Below, one piece after another: positions 40,131 to 52,377 of a stretch of 64,000 bases of DNA. The stretch comes from Rhodopila globiformis. Lineage in GTDB: Bacteria; Pseudomonadota; Alphaproteobacteria; Acetobacterales; Acetobacteraceae. The translations under genes and the position numbers were made by a program. The notes under the pieces are model-generated. The model made no database searches and was not told where the DNA came from. It worked only from the letters and a program-made list of their open reading frames with translations. Every line of letters starts with the position of its first letter. Position 1 is the stretch's first letter. The stretch is from assembly GCF_002937115.1 (NCBI RefSeq), contig NZ_NHRY01000276.1, positions 16,751 through 80,750 on the forward strand. Direction: 5' to 3'.

Positions 40131-41495
40131 GTGCTGTTGCCTACGCTTCCACCGCGGACATTGCGCCGCAGGCAGGCCGCGACCCTCGCTGCCGCAACCG
40201 TCCTCAGCCGCTGTACCGCCGTGCCGCATATCACCGGGCTGACCGGTCACGATGTCGCCCTGCCCGGCCATCGGCAACCACGCGATCCAGGTCCGCTGGA
40301 CGAGAGCGCCGCCTTGCTGGAGGAATTCAACCTGCAGCGCGCCCTGTCCGCGGCGCCGATCGTCATCGGCAACAAGGTCACGCTGCTGCCCGGCGGGGCG
40401 CAGGCATTCGCGGCCATGTTCCAGGCCCTGGGCGCGGCCAAGGACAGCATCAACCTGGAGTATTTCATCCTGGCCGACATCGAGTCCGGCGGCGTCCATC
40501 TGTCGGAGATCCTGCTCGATCGGCTGAACGCCGGCGTCAGGATGAACATCATCTACGACAGCTACGGCTCGCGCAACACACCCGCTGCCTTCTTCGACAG
40601 CCTGAAGCGCGCGGGCGCCAAAATGCTGGACTTCCACCCGATCGACCCGCTCAAGGCCGGCCTGAAGTGGGCACCGAACGACCGCGATCACCGCAAGATC
40701 ATGGTGGTCGACGGCCGCGTCGGCTTCACCGGCGGCATCAACCTGGACAAGGCGTATGAGAACCCGCCCAGCGCCGGCATCCCGCCCGACGGCAACACCG
40801 CGCACGCCTACTGGCTGGACACCGCGGTGCGCATCGAAGGCCCGGCGGTGGCCGAGCTGCAGAAGCTGTTCTTCGGCACATGGCAGGAGCAGAAGGCCCC
40901 TGCCCCGGATCCGGCCGATTATTTCCCGTCTCTGCCGCGCATGGGCGTGCAGACCATCCGCATCATCGGCAGTTCCCCGGGCGACAAGGAGCCGCTGTAC
41001 TACGCCTCCCTGCTGACCGCGATCAAGAACGCCCGCCGCCGGGTCTGGCTGTGCAGCGGCTACTTCGTGCCGCCGCACCAGGAGCGGGAGGACCTGTACC
41101 AGACCGCCCGCGCCGGCATCGACGTCCGCATCGTCGTCCCGGCGTTCAGCGACGTGGAGGCCGCCGTTTATGCCGCCCGCGCCGCCTACGGCGACCTGCT
41201 GGAGTCAGGCGCCCGTATCTATGAGGTGCACGACGCGGTGGTGCATGCCAAGCTGGCGGTCGTCGACGATACCTGGACCGTCGTCGGGTCCTCCAACCTC
41301 GACCGCCGCAGCGTCATTTTCAACCAGGAGGTCGACGCCGTGATCCTGGGCCACGACACCGCGGCGCAGGTGGAGGCGCTGTTGCGGCAGTACATGACCA
41401 TGGCCCGGCCGGTGACGCTGGACCGCTGGCGGCGGCGGTCGATCACCGAACGCGTCCGGGAGCTGGAGGCCCGCATCTGGCAGTACTGGATGTGA
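40131..41495 (+). CDS. Phospholipase D family protein, cardiolipin synthase-like
   Basis: 454 residues, probably exported or membrane-attached by an N-terminal hydrophobic stretch (TLAAATVLSRCTAV; a poor lipobox). Both HKD motifs are complete: DHRKIMVVDGRVGFTGG near 185-200 and VHAKLAVVDDTWTVVGSSN near 370-390, each with following Gly/Ser-Asn. The motifs fit cardiolipin synthase or a related phosphatidyltransferase. The GTG start at 40131 has only a weak site, so the N-terminus is uncertain. Confidence 0.88.
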   Translation: MLLPTLPPRTLRRRQAATLAAATVLSRCTAVPHITGLTGHDVALPGHRQPRDPGPLDESAALLEEFNLQRALSAAPIVIGNKVTLLPGGAQAFAAMFQALGAAKDSINLEYFILADIESGGVHLSEILLDRLNAGVRMNIIYDSYGSRNTPAAFFDSLKRAGAKMLDFHPIDPLKAGLKWAPNDRDHRKIMVVDGRVGFTGGINLDKAYENPPSAGIPPDGNTAHAYWLDTAVRIEGPAVAELQKLFFGTWQEQKAPAPDPADYFPSLPRMGVQTIRIIGSSPGDKEPLYYASLLTAIKNARRRVWLCSGYFVPPHQEREDLYQTARAGIDVRIVVPAFSDVEAAVYAARAAYGDLLESGARIYEVHDAVVHAKLAVVDDTWTVVGSSNLDRRSVIFNQEVDAVILGHDTAAQVEALLRQYMTMARPVTLDRWRRRSITERVRELEARIWQYWM

Positions 41496-41735
41496 CCCGG
41501 ATTGTGTCAGAGGCGCACCGGTTGCGGCGCAGAGGCCACCGGCGGCGGGCACGATGCCGCGTCCGCCGATCCGCGATCAATACCATCCGCCGCTCTGTCC
41601 CCCGCTTGACCGACACAGGCCGGTCTGGCCAAACTCGCCGCAACGGGAACGTCCAAGGCAAACGCCGCCCATGCCGGCCATCCGCCTTTGGCGTCCCGAA
41701 CGTTCGAAAACAGCAATAGCACGAAAGGGAGTGCG

Positions 41736-42221
<486 letters not shown>

Positions 42222-42248
42222 CGCCGCCAGGCAAGGGGGGACAAAATC

Positions 42249-44630
<2,382 letters not shown>

Positions 44631-44651
44631 CGAGGCAGAGGGAACCTTCCA

Positions 44652-45446
44652 ATGTATGATTTCACATACGACAAACCCGGCAGCCTGGCCGATGCGGTGA
44701 AGCTGCTGTCGGACGACATGGATGCCAAGGCGCTGGCCGGCGGGCAGACGTTCATTCCGGTGCTGAAGCAGCGGCTGAACCGGCCCTCGCGCGTCGTGGA
44801 CCTGGCGAAGCTCGGCCTGTCCGGCATCACCGTCTCGGGCGACAAGGTGACCATCGGCGCGATGACCACGCATGCGACGATCGCCAGCAGCGCGGAGATC
44901 AAGGCGAAGATCCCCGGCCTGCAGCACCAGGCCTCGCTGATTGGCGACGAGGCGGTGCGGCATCGCGGCACCATGGGCGGGTCGCTGGCGAACAACGATC
45001 CGGCCGCGTGCTATCCCTCGGCCGTGCTGGCCCTGGGTGGGACGATCAAGACCGATCGGCGGTCGATCCCGGCGGATGAGTTCTTCCAGGGGATGTTCAC
45101 CACGGCGCTGGAACAAGGCGAAATAATTACGTCAATTGAACTTCCAATCCCGGAGAAGTCGGCCTACGAGAAGTTCCGCAACCCGGCGTCGCGCTATGCA
45201 ATCGTGGGTGTGTTCGTGGCGAAGTTCCCCTCGGGCGTGCGGCTGGCGATCACCGGCGCGGGCCAGGGCGGCGTGTTCCGCCATACCGAGTTCGAGAAGG
45301 CGCTGTCGGCGAATTTCTCGCCCGATGCGATCGCCGGGATCAAGACGCCGGCGGATGGGCTGAACAGCGACATCCATGCCAGCGCGGAATACCGGGCGCA
45401 CCTGGTCAACGTCGTGGCCCGGCGGGCGGTGGCGAAGGCCGGCTGA
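44652..45446 (+). CDS. coxM: CO dehydrogenase-type molybdoenzyme, FAD subunit
   Basis: 264 residues. FAD-binding PCMH fold: AGGQTFIPVLKQRLNRP near 36 and HRGTMGGSLANNDPAACYPS near 105 hold the flavin. The C-terminal CO_deh_flav_C domain follows. AGAGGGAA site, 21 bp after coxL. Last gene of the operon; a 343-bp spacer follows. Confidence 0.92.
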   Translation: MYDFTYDKPGSLADAVKLLSDDMDAKALAGGQTFIPVLKQRLNRPSRVVDLAKLGLSGITVSGDKVTIGAMTTHATIASSAEIKAKIPGLQHQASLIGDEAVRHRGTMGGSLANNDPAACYPSAVLALGGTIKTDRRSIPADEFFQGMFTTALEQGEIITSIELPIPEKSAYEKFRNPASRYAIVGVFVAKFPSGVRLAITGAGQGGVFRHTEFEKALSANFSPDAIAGIKTPADGLNSDIHASAEYRAHLVNVVARRAVAKAG

Positions 45447-45789
45447 ACGGCCCGGCGCGATGCGGTCAGCGGCGCCGGGCGATGCGGCGCCGCTGTGTCC
45501 GTGCTTCCGTGACGAGACTCGACACAGGCCGCCGTGGACACCGCCATCGTGCGGCGTACCTTCAGCTCTTCGCGGCTACGCCGTTTCAAGACCTGCGTCT
45601 GAAGGCCGGACTGCCACTGGGACGGGACGCTTGCAGGCCGCCGCGCACGCCCTGCTTGAAGACCTGATACTGAGCGGACATGGTGCTTATCCGGAAGGAA
45701 ATCCGCCCATTTAACGATGCGCGGCCAATTTTTCGGCAACAGGGTCTGTCGCTGATGCAATCCTGACCTGCGCTCTCCATCATAGCGTT
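45447..45789. other. Spacer without recognised gene
   Basis: 343 bp after coxM. One imperfect stem (CTGTGTCCG...CGACACAG, near 45493-45527) could end the cox transcript. No repeat of the A, B or C type and no coding frame that I can support. Confidence 0.4.
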
Positions 45790-45984
45790 ATGGCACAGTA
45801 CATCATTCTCCCCGCAGAAGATGGGTCCGGCTTCAACATAGCGGTGTCAGGAAGCGACGGCGCACGCCACACCATGCTTGGGTTCGCCACCGAAGCCGAT
45901 GCCCAGGCGTGGATCGCCCTGGACAGGCGTCTGGATGACGTCAACGCCTCCTCCGCCTATCTCCAGCCGAACGCGACCCAGTAA
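45790..45984 (+). CDS. Small conserved-looking hypothetical protein
   Basis: 64 residues, starting MAQYIILPAEDGSGFNIAV and continuing through SGSDGARHTMLGFATEADAQAWIALDRRLDD. The GSDGARHTMLGF and EADAQAWI segments resemble small alphaproteobacterial proteins of unknown function, as I recall them. No signal peptide. Isolated by long spacers, so its own promoter is needed. Confidence 0.6.
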   Translation: MAQYIILPAEDGSGFNIAVSGSDGARHTMLGFATEADAQAWIALDRRLDDVNASSAYLQPNATQ

Positions 45985-46122
45985 TACCGGCGACCTCGCC
46001 GAACGGCGAACCGTCGATGGGCGTGGCCGCCGGCATGCGTGACCCCGGTCCCTCCCGAGCGACGCGTGTCATGCCGTTGACGGTGATGCCTCCGGGGATC
46101 CGTCACCTCCGGCCGTGCCCGA

Positions 46123-47007
46123 TCACAGCGCCGTCCGTTCCGGCAGGCCCAGCAGATCGGCGATCACCAGCGGCAACCGCCCGGGCATGCCGATGGCGCG
46201 GCAACTCTCGCGCCAGCGGCCCAGGTACTCGCGAACCGGCAGCGCCGTCCGCTCCGGCCAGAGATTCATCCCCTGATACTCTTCGATCAGCACCGGCTCC
46301 GGCTCAATCAGGCCAAGGATCGACGGAACGACGCCCTGGGCGATGCCGTCCAGCCCGGTGACGTGGATGAACGTGCCGCGTTCTTTGTCGAACCAGCGCA
46401 GCAGGTCGGTGGCGCCAGCGCTGCGGGCGTCCTGCCTGTAGCGGCTGACGATCGCCTGCCGGTAGTCCCGGATGGCGTTGGCATAGCCGGCCTGTCCGGC
46501 AAAGACCGGGTCGGCCTGCCAGCTTTCGGCGAGCAGACCCAGCGTGCGCAGCGCGAAAGCCTCGGCGAGGGATTCTTCCAGCCATTGCGAGGGCGGTTTC
46601 GGCGCCGCCGTAACCTTCCAGCTGTTGGCCAGGCAATGGCCGAGCTCATGGGACAGCTGGTAGGCCAGCTGGCACCACGCGCCGGGGGCGGTCATGTTGA
46701 GCATGATCCAGGCCTCGCCGGCGGGCTGCTCGTGCAGCCAGATCGAAGGATAGCCGCCGTGCTTGTTCTGCACGATGATCCCGTCGGGCTGCGCAGGCGA
46801 GCGCAACGTGAGGCCGGCAAGCCCGACCTGCCGCACGCGCGCGATCACCCCGGCGGCGCTGTCCGCCGGCCCGTGCCAGTCGCCGCGCAGGTCGAGCGGA
46901 CAAGTTGCAAGCGTAACGGAAGCCGGCCGGGCGGACCTACCCGGCATCGTCAGGCACAAGCTCGCGCCGAGCAGCAGGCGGCGCCGGATCCGGATTGTCT
47001 GGTTCAT
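46123..47007 (-). CDS. Putative exported zinc metallopeptidase
   Basis: 294 residues of no family I can name. The N-terminus RIRRRLLLGASLCLTMPG resembles a Tat-type signal. A zinc-binding HELGH (residues 120-124) follows YQLS, with WLEESLAEAFALRTLG 21-25 residues later supplying Glu145/Glu149. This is the gluzincin arrangement (HExxH plus downstream Glu). The start overlaps the end of the glycosyltransferase gene by 71 bp, so the two are co-transcribed. Substrate unknown. Confidence 0.72.
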   Translation of the reverse strand: MNQTIRIRRRLLLGASLCLTMPGRSARPASVTLATCPLDLRGDWHGPADSAAGVIARVRQVGLAGLTLRSPAQPDGIIVQNKHGGYPSIWLHEQPAGEAWIMLNMTAPGAWCQLAYQLSHELGHCLANSWKVTAAPKPPSQWLEESLAEAFALRTLGLLAESWQADPVFAGQAGYANAIRDYRQAIVSRYRQDARSAGATDLLRWFDKERGTFIHVTGLDGIAQGVVPSILGLIEPEPVLIEEYQGMNLWPERTALPVREYLGRWRESCRAIGMPGRLPLVIADLLGLPERTAL

Positions 47008-48955
47008 GCGGACGGCTCTTCGGGAACATCCGGCTGGCCAGGAAAGGCGGCAGCTGGTACTGCGGGAAACACCGCGAGGTGCTGGCGGGATGCAGGTAGT
47101 GCAGGCACAGGCCGGCGCGGTCGCGCACGCCGTCGATGCGGAACCGCTCGGCGGCCGCCTTGCTGAACAGGTAGTCCTCGCTCCAGTTGACGTCAGGGAA
47201 CTTCACCGCGTCCCAGACCTTGCGGCGGAACGCGTAGGAGAAGCCGTAACCGAGGTGATTGACGGCCAGCGTGGCGGTCATGCGCGCGTCGAACACGGTC
47301 AGCGCCACGCCGTCGGCATCGCAACGGTAATGCGGGCCGATGCGGTGCTCCAGGTCCCAGTAGCCGAAAAAATCCCAGCGCAGGTCATACAGAAACCATC
47401 CACGCAGATTGATCAGATCGGCTTTTCGTTGTTTTAGCGTTTCTATCATGGTGCGCACGTAGCCGGGCGCGTAGTAGTCGTCGTCATCGAACTGGACGAT
47501 GAATTCGCCTGTCGCGCGCTCGATCAGCCGATTGCGCTTCTCGCCGATGGAGAGCCGCGCATCGGTGTGCTGGTAGTGGATGCCCGGGGCGGAAAACCCG
47601 GCCTCGCCGCCAATCGGCTCCGCCCCGTCGTCCAGGATGAGCCACTCCAGGTCGGGATATGTCTGGCTCAGGACGACTTCCCGCACCGCCCGCAGGAACC
47701 CCGCGCGGTTGCCAGTCGGCGTGATGATGCTCACCCGTCCGCCGGCGGCGCGCGGGCTGATCACCGGCGGGGCCGCGAGCGGGACCGGCGGCACGCCGTC
47801 GCCGTTCGGGAACAGCCTGATGTCGGCATGGCCGTCCGGAACCGGAAGCTTGTCCAGCGCGAACCGCGCGTTCGCCGCCACGCGCCCGCGCTGGTCCGCC
47901 GGCAGTTTGTCGCTGCCCAGCAGCTTGCAGCACAGTGCCAGCGACTCCTGGTAGCGCCCGGACCAGTAGGTGTTGACTGCATGCTCGTCGAGCAGGGCGT
48001 GGTCGTAGATGCCGTTCTCGATGAACAGACCGTCCGCCGTTGCCAGGTTGGCCGGATCATGCGGCGAAACGAAGCGGTAGCCCCGCTCGTTCAGGCCATG
48101 CACCCGGCAATAGCGGGCCGCGCCGTGCAACGCCTCGGCGCGCCGGGGCGAGGCGTCATGCGCTCGTTGGTAGGTGGCGAGAATGTCGTCCGCGGGGTGG
48201 CCGAGCGTCTCCATCAGCCTGGCGGCGTTGAGCAGGCTGACGAAGATTTCCTCCGTCCAGAAACCAAGCTCCGCGCGCTTCAGGTAGGCATCGAGCGCGC
48301 GCTCCGGCCGGCCGGCGTCGCGCCAGCTTTGGCCGAGATAGAACGTATAGCGCGAAACCAGGAACGGATCCGTTTCGGTCCGCAGCGCCTGCTCGAAGAC
48401 CAGGGCGTCGTCGCGGTACTTGTTCGGATTGCGGCTGCGGGCGCCGTGGATGCCATGCCTGATGGCGATACCGGGAACGGTTCCCTGGCTGCTGCCGGCG
48501 GGTGACTCGATGAACTCATGCAGCACGCCGCGGTAACGATACGGCTTGCGGTTGCTGACGAGCTGGATCCGCCAGTAGCTGTGGTCGCCCGAGCGGATGC
48601 TGACGAAGTAGTGGTCTAGCGCCAGCGATTGCCGGAACGCCGCGGCGTCGAAGCCCTCCGGCAGGATCAGCAGGTCGTCCGCATCCATCACGAACGCATA
48701 ATCGATGGCGGCGACCTGGCGCAGCCGCTCCAGCGCGCTCGTTCGGTTGGTGGCGAAATCCTGCCAGGGCTGCTCGAAGACCAGGCCGGGCAGGTTGTTG
48801 GCCGCGAGCCACCGCCGCACGATGTCCTGGGTGCCGTCGGTCGAGCCGGTGTCCTCAATGAGCACGAAGTCAATGACGGGGCGCATGCTGTTGAGGCAAT
48901 TCTCGATGACGTGCGCCTCGTTGCGGACGATCATGCAGAGGCCGATTGTGGGCAT
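46937..48955 (-). CDS. Two-domain family 2 glycosyltransferase
   Basis: 672 residues. N-terminal GT2 domain: TIGLCMIVRNEAHVIENCLNS, EDTGSTDGTQDI and the DxD-type FVMDADD near 90. A helical, TPR-like middle (about 190-340) follows. A second GT2 domain from about 390 has VSIITPTGNRAGFLRA, LEWLILDDG and VQFDDDDYYAPGYV. A soluble enzyme that probably adds sugars to a surface polysaccharide or protein. The start at 48955 (MPTIGLCM, GGAAG upstream) is preferred over 48970. The large upstream open frame is not family-like. Confidence 0.85.
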   Translation of the reverse strand: MPTIGLCMIVRNEAHVIENCLNSMRPVIDFVLIEDTGSTDGTQDIVRRWLAANNLPGLVFEQPWQDFATNRTSALERLRQVAAIDYAFVMDADDLLILPEGFDAAAFRQSLALDHYFVSIRSGDHSYWRIQLVSNRKPYRYRGVLHEFIESPAGSSQGTVPGIAIRHGIHGARSRNPNKYRDDALVFEQALRTETDPFLVSRYTFYLGQSWRDAGRPERALDAYLKRAELGFWTEEIFVSLLNAARLMETLGHPADDILATYQRAHDASPRRAEALHGAARYCRVHGLNERGYRFVSPHDPANLATADGLFIENGIYDHALLDEHAVNTYWSGRYQESLALCCKLLGSDKLPADQRGRVAANARFALDKLPVPDGHADIRLFPNGDGVPPVPLAAPPVISPRAAGGRVSIITPTGNRAGFLRAVREVVLSQTYPDLEWLILDDGAEPIGGEAGFSAPGIHYQHTDARLSIGEKRNRLIERATGEFIVQFDDDDYYAPGYVRTMIETLKQRKADLINLRGWFLYDLRWDFFGYWDLEHRIGPHYRCDADGVALTVFDARMTATLAVNHLGYGFSYAFRRKVWDAVKFPDVNWSEDYLFSKAAAERFRIDGVRDRAGLCLHYLHPASTSRCFPQYQLPPFLASRMFPKSRPHEPDNPDPAPPAARRELVPDDAG

Positions 48956-49200
48956 GCGGTTGGCTTCCATTCCAGGCCGGGGAGACGGCGGGCCGCGCGG
49001 GAGGTTGTCCAGGAAACCGGTTTCCTGGCCGGACACCTGGATGAATACCTGCGCCGCCCGGAGGTTCGGCTCCACGGTGGTCAGGAACGGCTCAAATTGG
49101 CTCGAGTGATTCCCAATCGATGCCGGTCTGCGCGTATAGGCGCCGGCGGCAGTGGTTGCGTTGCCTGATTGGCCGATAGGGCCCGGGACGCCGGGCAGCG

Positions 49201-49394
49201 CCCCATACACATCCGGATAAGGCGGCAGGCGGAGAAGGATTTGGCGCCGCGGCCGTTCTCTCACCGTCATGGCCGGGCGTGTCCCGGCCATCTGCGCTTC
49301 AACGGCGGGGGGTGGATGGCCGGGACACGCCCGGCCATGACGGTGAGGGAGAAGCCCTTGCTCCGCCAGTCCGCTCATCCTGATGCGTATGGGG
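49201..49394. repeat. Long form of dispersed repeat A, copy 1, with inverted termini
   Basis: 194 bp. Ends CCCCATACACATCCGGATAA (49201) and, on the other strand, CCCCATACGCATCAGGATGA (49394 inwards) pair imperfectly. Inner arms follow, then the 78-bp core hairpin (49265-49342; CACCGTCATGG...CCATGACGGTG when extended). The same succession, in reverse orientation, lies at 56432-56629. Ends 10 bp before the DUF2325 stop. Confidence 0.85.
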
Positions 49395-49404
49395 CAGCGC
49401 CCGG

Positions 49405-50667
49405 TCAGGCCGCCAGCACCGGCGGCTGGCGCAGGTCCGCCGCGTGCATGGCCGCCAGCAACGAGGTGATGCTGGCGGAGCGCAACGGAATGTAGCGCTT
49501 GCCGCCCTGGCGGCACAGCGACTTGACCGCCTGCATGGCCTCGTGGCTGATGCAATCGACCGGGAACAGAACGACGTCGGACTGGCTGACCAAGCCGGGC
49601 AGCAGGCCGGTGTGGTTTTCCACACCGCCGTCATGGTGCAGGAACGCCACGCCCAGCCGCTCGGCCGCGTCCCGCATCGGCGCCATCTGGTTCGGGCGCC
49701 CGCCGACGTACAGCAGCCGGACGCCCTCCAGGCACGTCTCCGGCCGCGCGCCGCCGCTTTCCGCCACCGGCGCCAGCGCGGTCTCGACGGCAGCGAGTTC
49801 CCGCCGCATCGCGTCACGCTCGGCCTCGGCGGCGAGGCGCACGGCGTGCTCCTGCGCCAGGGCGGCCTGCGCGGCGGCCAGGCGTTCCTCGACCGCGGCG
49901 CGGCGGCGGGAGTCCGCTGACAGCCGCCTCTCCAGGTCGCCGACGAGGCCGCGCAGCGCGTCGCCGTCGGCTGCCCGGCCCTCGGCCGCGCCCTGCACGA
50001 TGTGCTGCGTCAGCGCCTGGCGCAGGTCGCGGATCTGCGCGTCGCGGCTGACCACCGCCTGGTGCAGCGCCTGCTGCTGGCGCTGCAGCTTGTCCTCCAG
50101 CGCGGCCTTTTCCGTCTCCAGCAGGCACAGCCGCCGGATGTCCGCGCGGTTCGCCGCGCCGACGAGGTGCGAGAGCATGTGCACCTCGCCGAACACCTCC
50201 CGCACCAGCGGCTGGGTCGCCAGTGGATGGGTCAGCGCCGCCCAGTAGGCGCCGGGGATGTCGCCGCGCCGCACCGCCTCCCGCCACAGGGCGCGGACGG
50301 CTTCCTCGGTACTGGCCTTGCTGAACTGGCTGATCGCAAGCTTGTGACGATGATCCAGCACCTTGTTCAACTGCCGCGCCGCATCGTCGCGGTGGGCCGC
50401 CATTGCCACTGCCGTTGCGTGCAGGTCGTGGTCGCTGCGGCCTTCCGTGCCAGGGCCGAGCTTGCGCAGCACCTGGCGCAATTCGGCCGTGGACAGGCAG
50501 GTGCCGATGATCGAGCAGTGCAGGTTGGTGCTGAATTCCCAGATTTTCGTGCGCCGCGGCGCGACCTCCCGCCGGATCAGCCGGGGCGGCACGCCGCGCA
50601 GGTCCAGCGGACGCGGCAGCACCGGCGCGGCGGCTTTCATCATGATCGGCAGTCCTGGTCCGCTCAT
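49405..50667 (-). CDS. DUF2325 domain protein with N-terminal Cys/His region
   Basis: 420 residues, function unknown. The C-terminal DUF2325 domain (about 315-410) shows VRLLYVGGRPNQMAPMRDAAE, FLHHDGGVENHTGLLPGLV and FPVDCISHEAM, the family pattern. The N-terminal part has closely spaced potential metal ligands: His50-Cys51, Cys57, His80, His83, His92, His107, His109. A long coiled-coil region (about 180-305) links the two. The start at 50667 has AGGGA upstream; 50643 or 50640 are alternatives. Soluble; no partner gene adjacent. Confidence 0.82.
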   Translation of the reverse strand: MSGPGLPIMMKAAAPVLPRPLDLRGVPPRLIRREVAPRRTKIWEFSTNLHCSIIGTCLSTAELRQVLRKLGPGTEGRSDHDLHATAVAMAAHRDDAARQLNKVLDHRHKLAISQFSKASTEEAVRALWREAVRRGDIPGAYWAALTHPLATQPLVREVFGEVHMLSHLVGAANRADIRRLCLLETEKAALEDKLQRQQQALHQAVVSRDAQIRDLRQALTQHIVQGAAEGRAADGDALRGLVGDLERRLSADSRRRAAVEERLAAAQAALAQEHAVRLAAEAERDAMRRELAAVETALAPVAESGGARPETCLEGVRLLYVGGRPNQMAPMRDAAERLGVAFLHHDGGVENHTGLLPGLVSQSDVVLFPVDCISHEAMQAVKSLCRQGGKRYIPLRSASITSLLAAMHAADLRQPPVLAA

Positions 50668-50814
50668 TCCCGTTCATCCCTGATGGACATAGCGATTCGC
50701 CAAGGCCGGCGCCAACGCGTAATATATCACTGGCTACAGCGATAGTGGCTCAACAACCCGCGCCTGCCAAGCGAAAAGCACCTCGCGCGGGGGTTACCAG
50801 GAGGAACAGACGAC

Positions 50815-52324
50815 ATGGACACCATTGCACTGGATCCCAGGCTGCGTCATGCCTCGGCGTTTCTTGGCCGCACGGCCGGCAGGCTGATCGACGGCAAGCT
50901 GGTGCAGGCGGTCTCCGGCAAGACCTTTCCGGTCTATGATCCCGCGAACGCAACACTGATCGGGAACGTTTCGGAGGCGGACAAGGCCGACGTCGACCTT
51001 GCCGTCGCCGCCGCCCGGCGCGCCTTCGACGGCGGCGCCTGGGCGAAGTTCGGACCCTCGGGCCGCGGCAGGATGCTGTGGAAAATGGCCGATCTGATCG
51101 AGCGCGACCTGGAGGAACTGGCGGAACTTGAATCGATCGACAACGGCAAGCCCTATTCCGTCGCGCGCGTGGCCGACCTGCCGCTGGCGGTGGACATGTT
51201 CCGCTACATGGCGGGGTGGGCCACCAAGATCACCGGCACGACCCTGCCGCTGTCGCTGCCGGGCGAGTACCTGTCCTATACGCTGCTCCTATACGCTGCG
51301 CGAGCCGGTGGGCGTCGTGGGGCAGATCATTCCGTGGAACTTCCCGCTGCTGATGGCGGCCTGGAAGCTGGCGCCGGCCCTGGCGGCGGGCTGCACGGTA
51401 GTGCTGAAGGCGGCGGAGCAGACGCCGATGACCGCGCTGCGCCTGGCCGAGCTTTTCCAGGAGGCCGGCTTCCCGCCGGGCGTGGTCAACATCCTGACCG
51501 GCTTCGGCGAAACCGCCGGCGCGGCGATCGCGGCCCATCCGGACGTGGACAAGGTCGCCTTCACCGGATCGACCGAGGTCGGCAAGCTGATCGTCCAGGC
51601 CGCTTCCGGCAACCTGAAGAAAGTGTCGCTGGAACTGGGCGGCAAGTCGCCGGCGGTCATCCTGGCCGACGCCGATCTGGACATCGCCATTCCCGGCGCG
51701 GCGAACGGGATTTTCTTCAATCACAGCCAGGCCTGCTGCGCCGGATCGCGGCTGTTCGCGCACAAATCCGTCTATGACCGTGTCGTTTCCGGCATCGCCG
51801 ACATCGCCGGCAAGATCAAGGTCGGCCCCGGCCTCGATCCCGCCACCGAAATGGACCCGCTGGTGTCGGAGGAACAGTTCGCCAGAGTAACCGGCTATAT
51901 CGAGAACGGCCGCCAGTCCGGGGCGCACATCGCCGTCGGCGGCAACCGTGTCGGCAACCTGGGCTACTTCGTTGCGCCGACAGTGATGGACAGGACCACG
52001 CCCGACATGCGGGTGGTGCAGGAGGAGATCTTCGGCCCGGTGCTGTGCGCGCAGCCGTTCGGCGACGACGACCTGGAGGCGATCGCGAAGCAGGCTAACG
52101 ACACGATCTATGGCCTCGCAGCCAGCGTCTGGACGCGCAACGGCAGCGTCGCCCACAAGCTGGCGCGGCGCATCCGTTCCGGCACCGTCTGGATCAACTG
52201 CCACAACGTGTTCGACGCCTCGCTGCCGTTCGGCGGCTACAAGCAGTCAGGCTGGGGACGCGAGATGGGCGAGGAAGTGTTCCACAACTACACCGAGGTC
52301 AAGGCGGTGACCGCGGCGTTGTAA
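50815..52324 (+). pseudogene. Aldehyde dehydrogenase, frameshifted by a 13-bp tandem duplication
   Basis: NAD-dependent aldehyde dehydrogenase of about 498 residues if repaired (similar to phenylacetaldehyde or betaine aldehyde dehydrogenases). TCCTATACGCTGC at 51274-51286 is repeated exactly at 51287-51299, which shifts the frame after EYLSYTL. Downstream the other frame carries everything needed: GQIIPWNFPLLMAAWKLAPA, FTGSTEVGK, LELGGKSP (Glu) and SQACCAGSR (catalytic Cys). Removing one copy restores one long protein. Upstream GGAGGAACAGACGAC precedes the ATG. Confidence 0.9.
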
Positions 52325-52377
52325 AGCATGTAGCCGCGCCCGGAGGCGTTCCGGGCACGGCGTTCTTCCTGCGGCAA

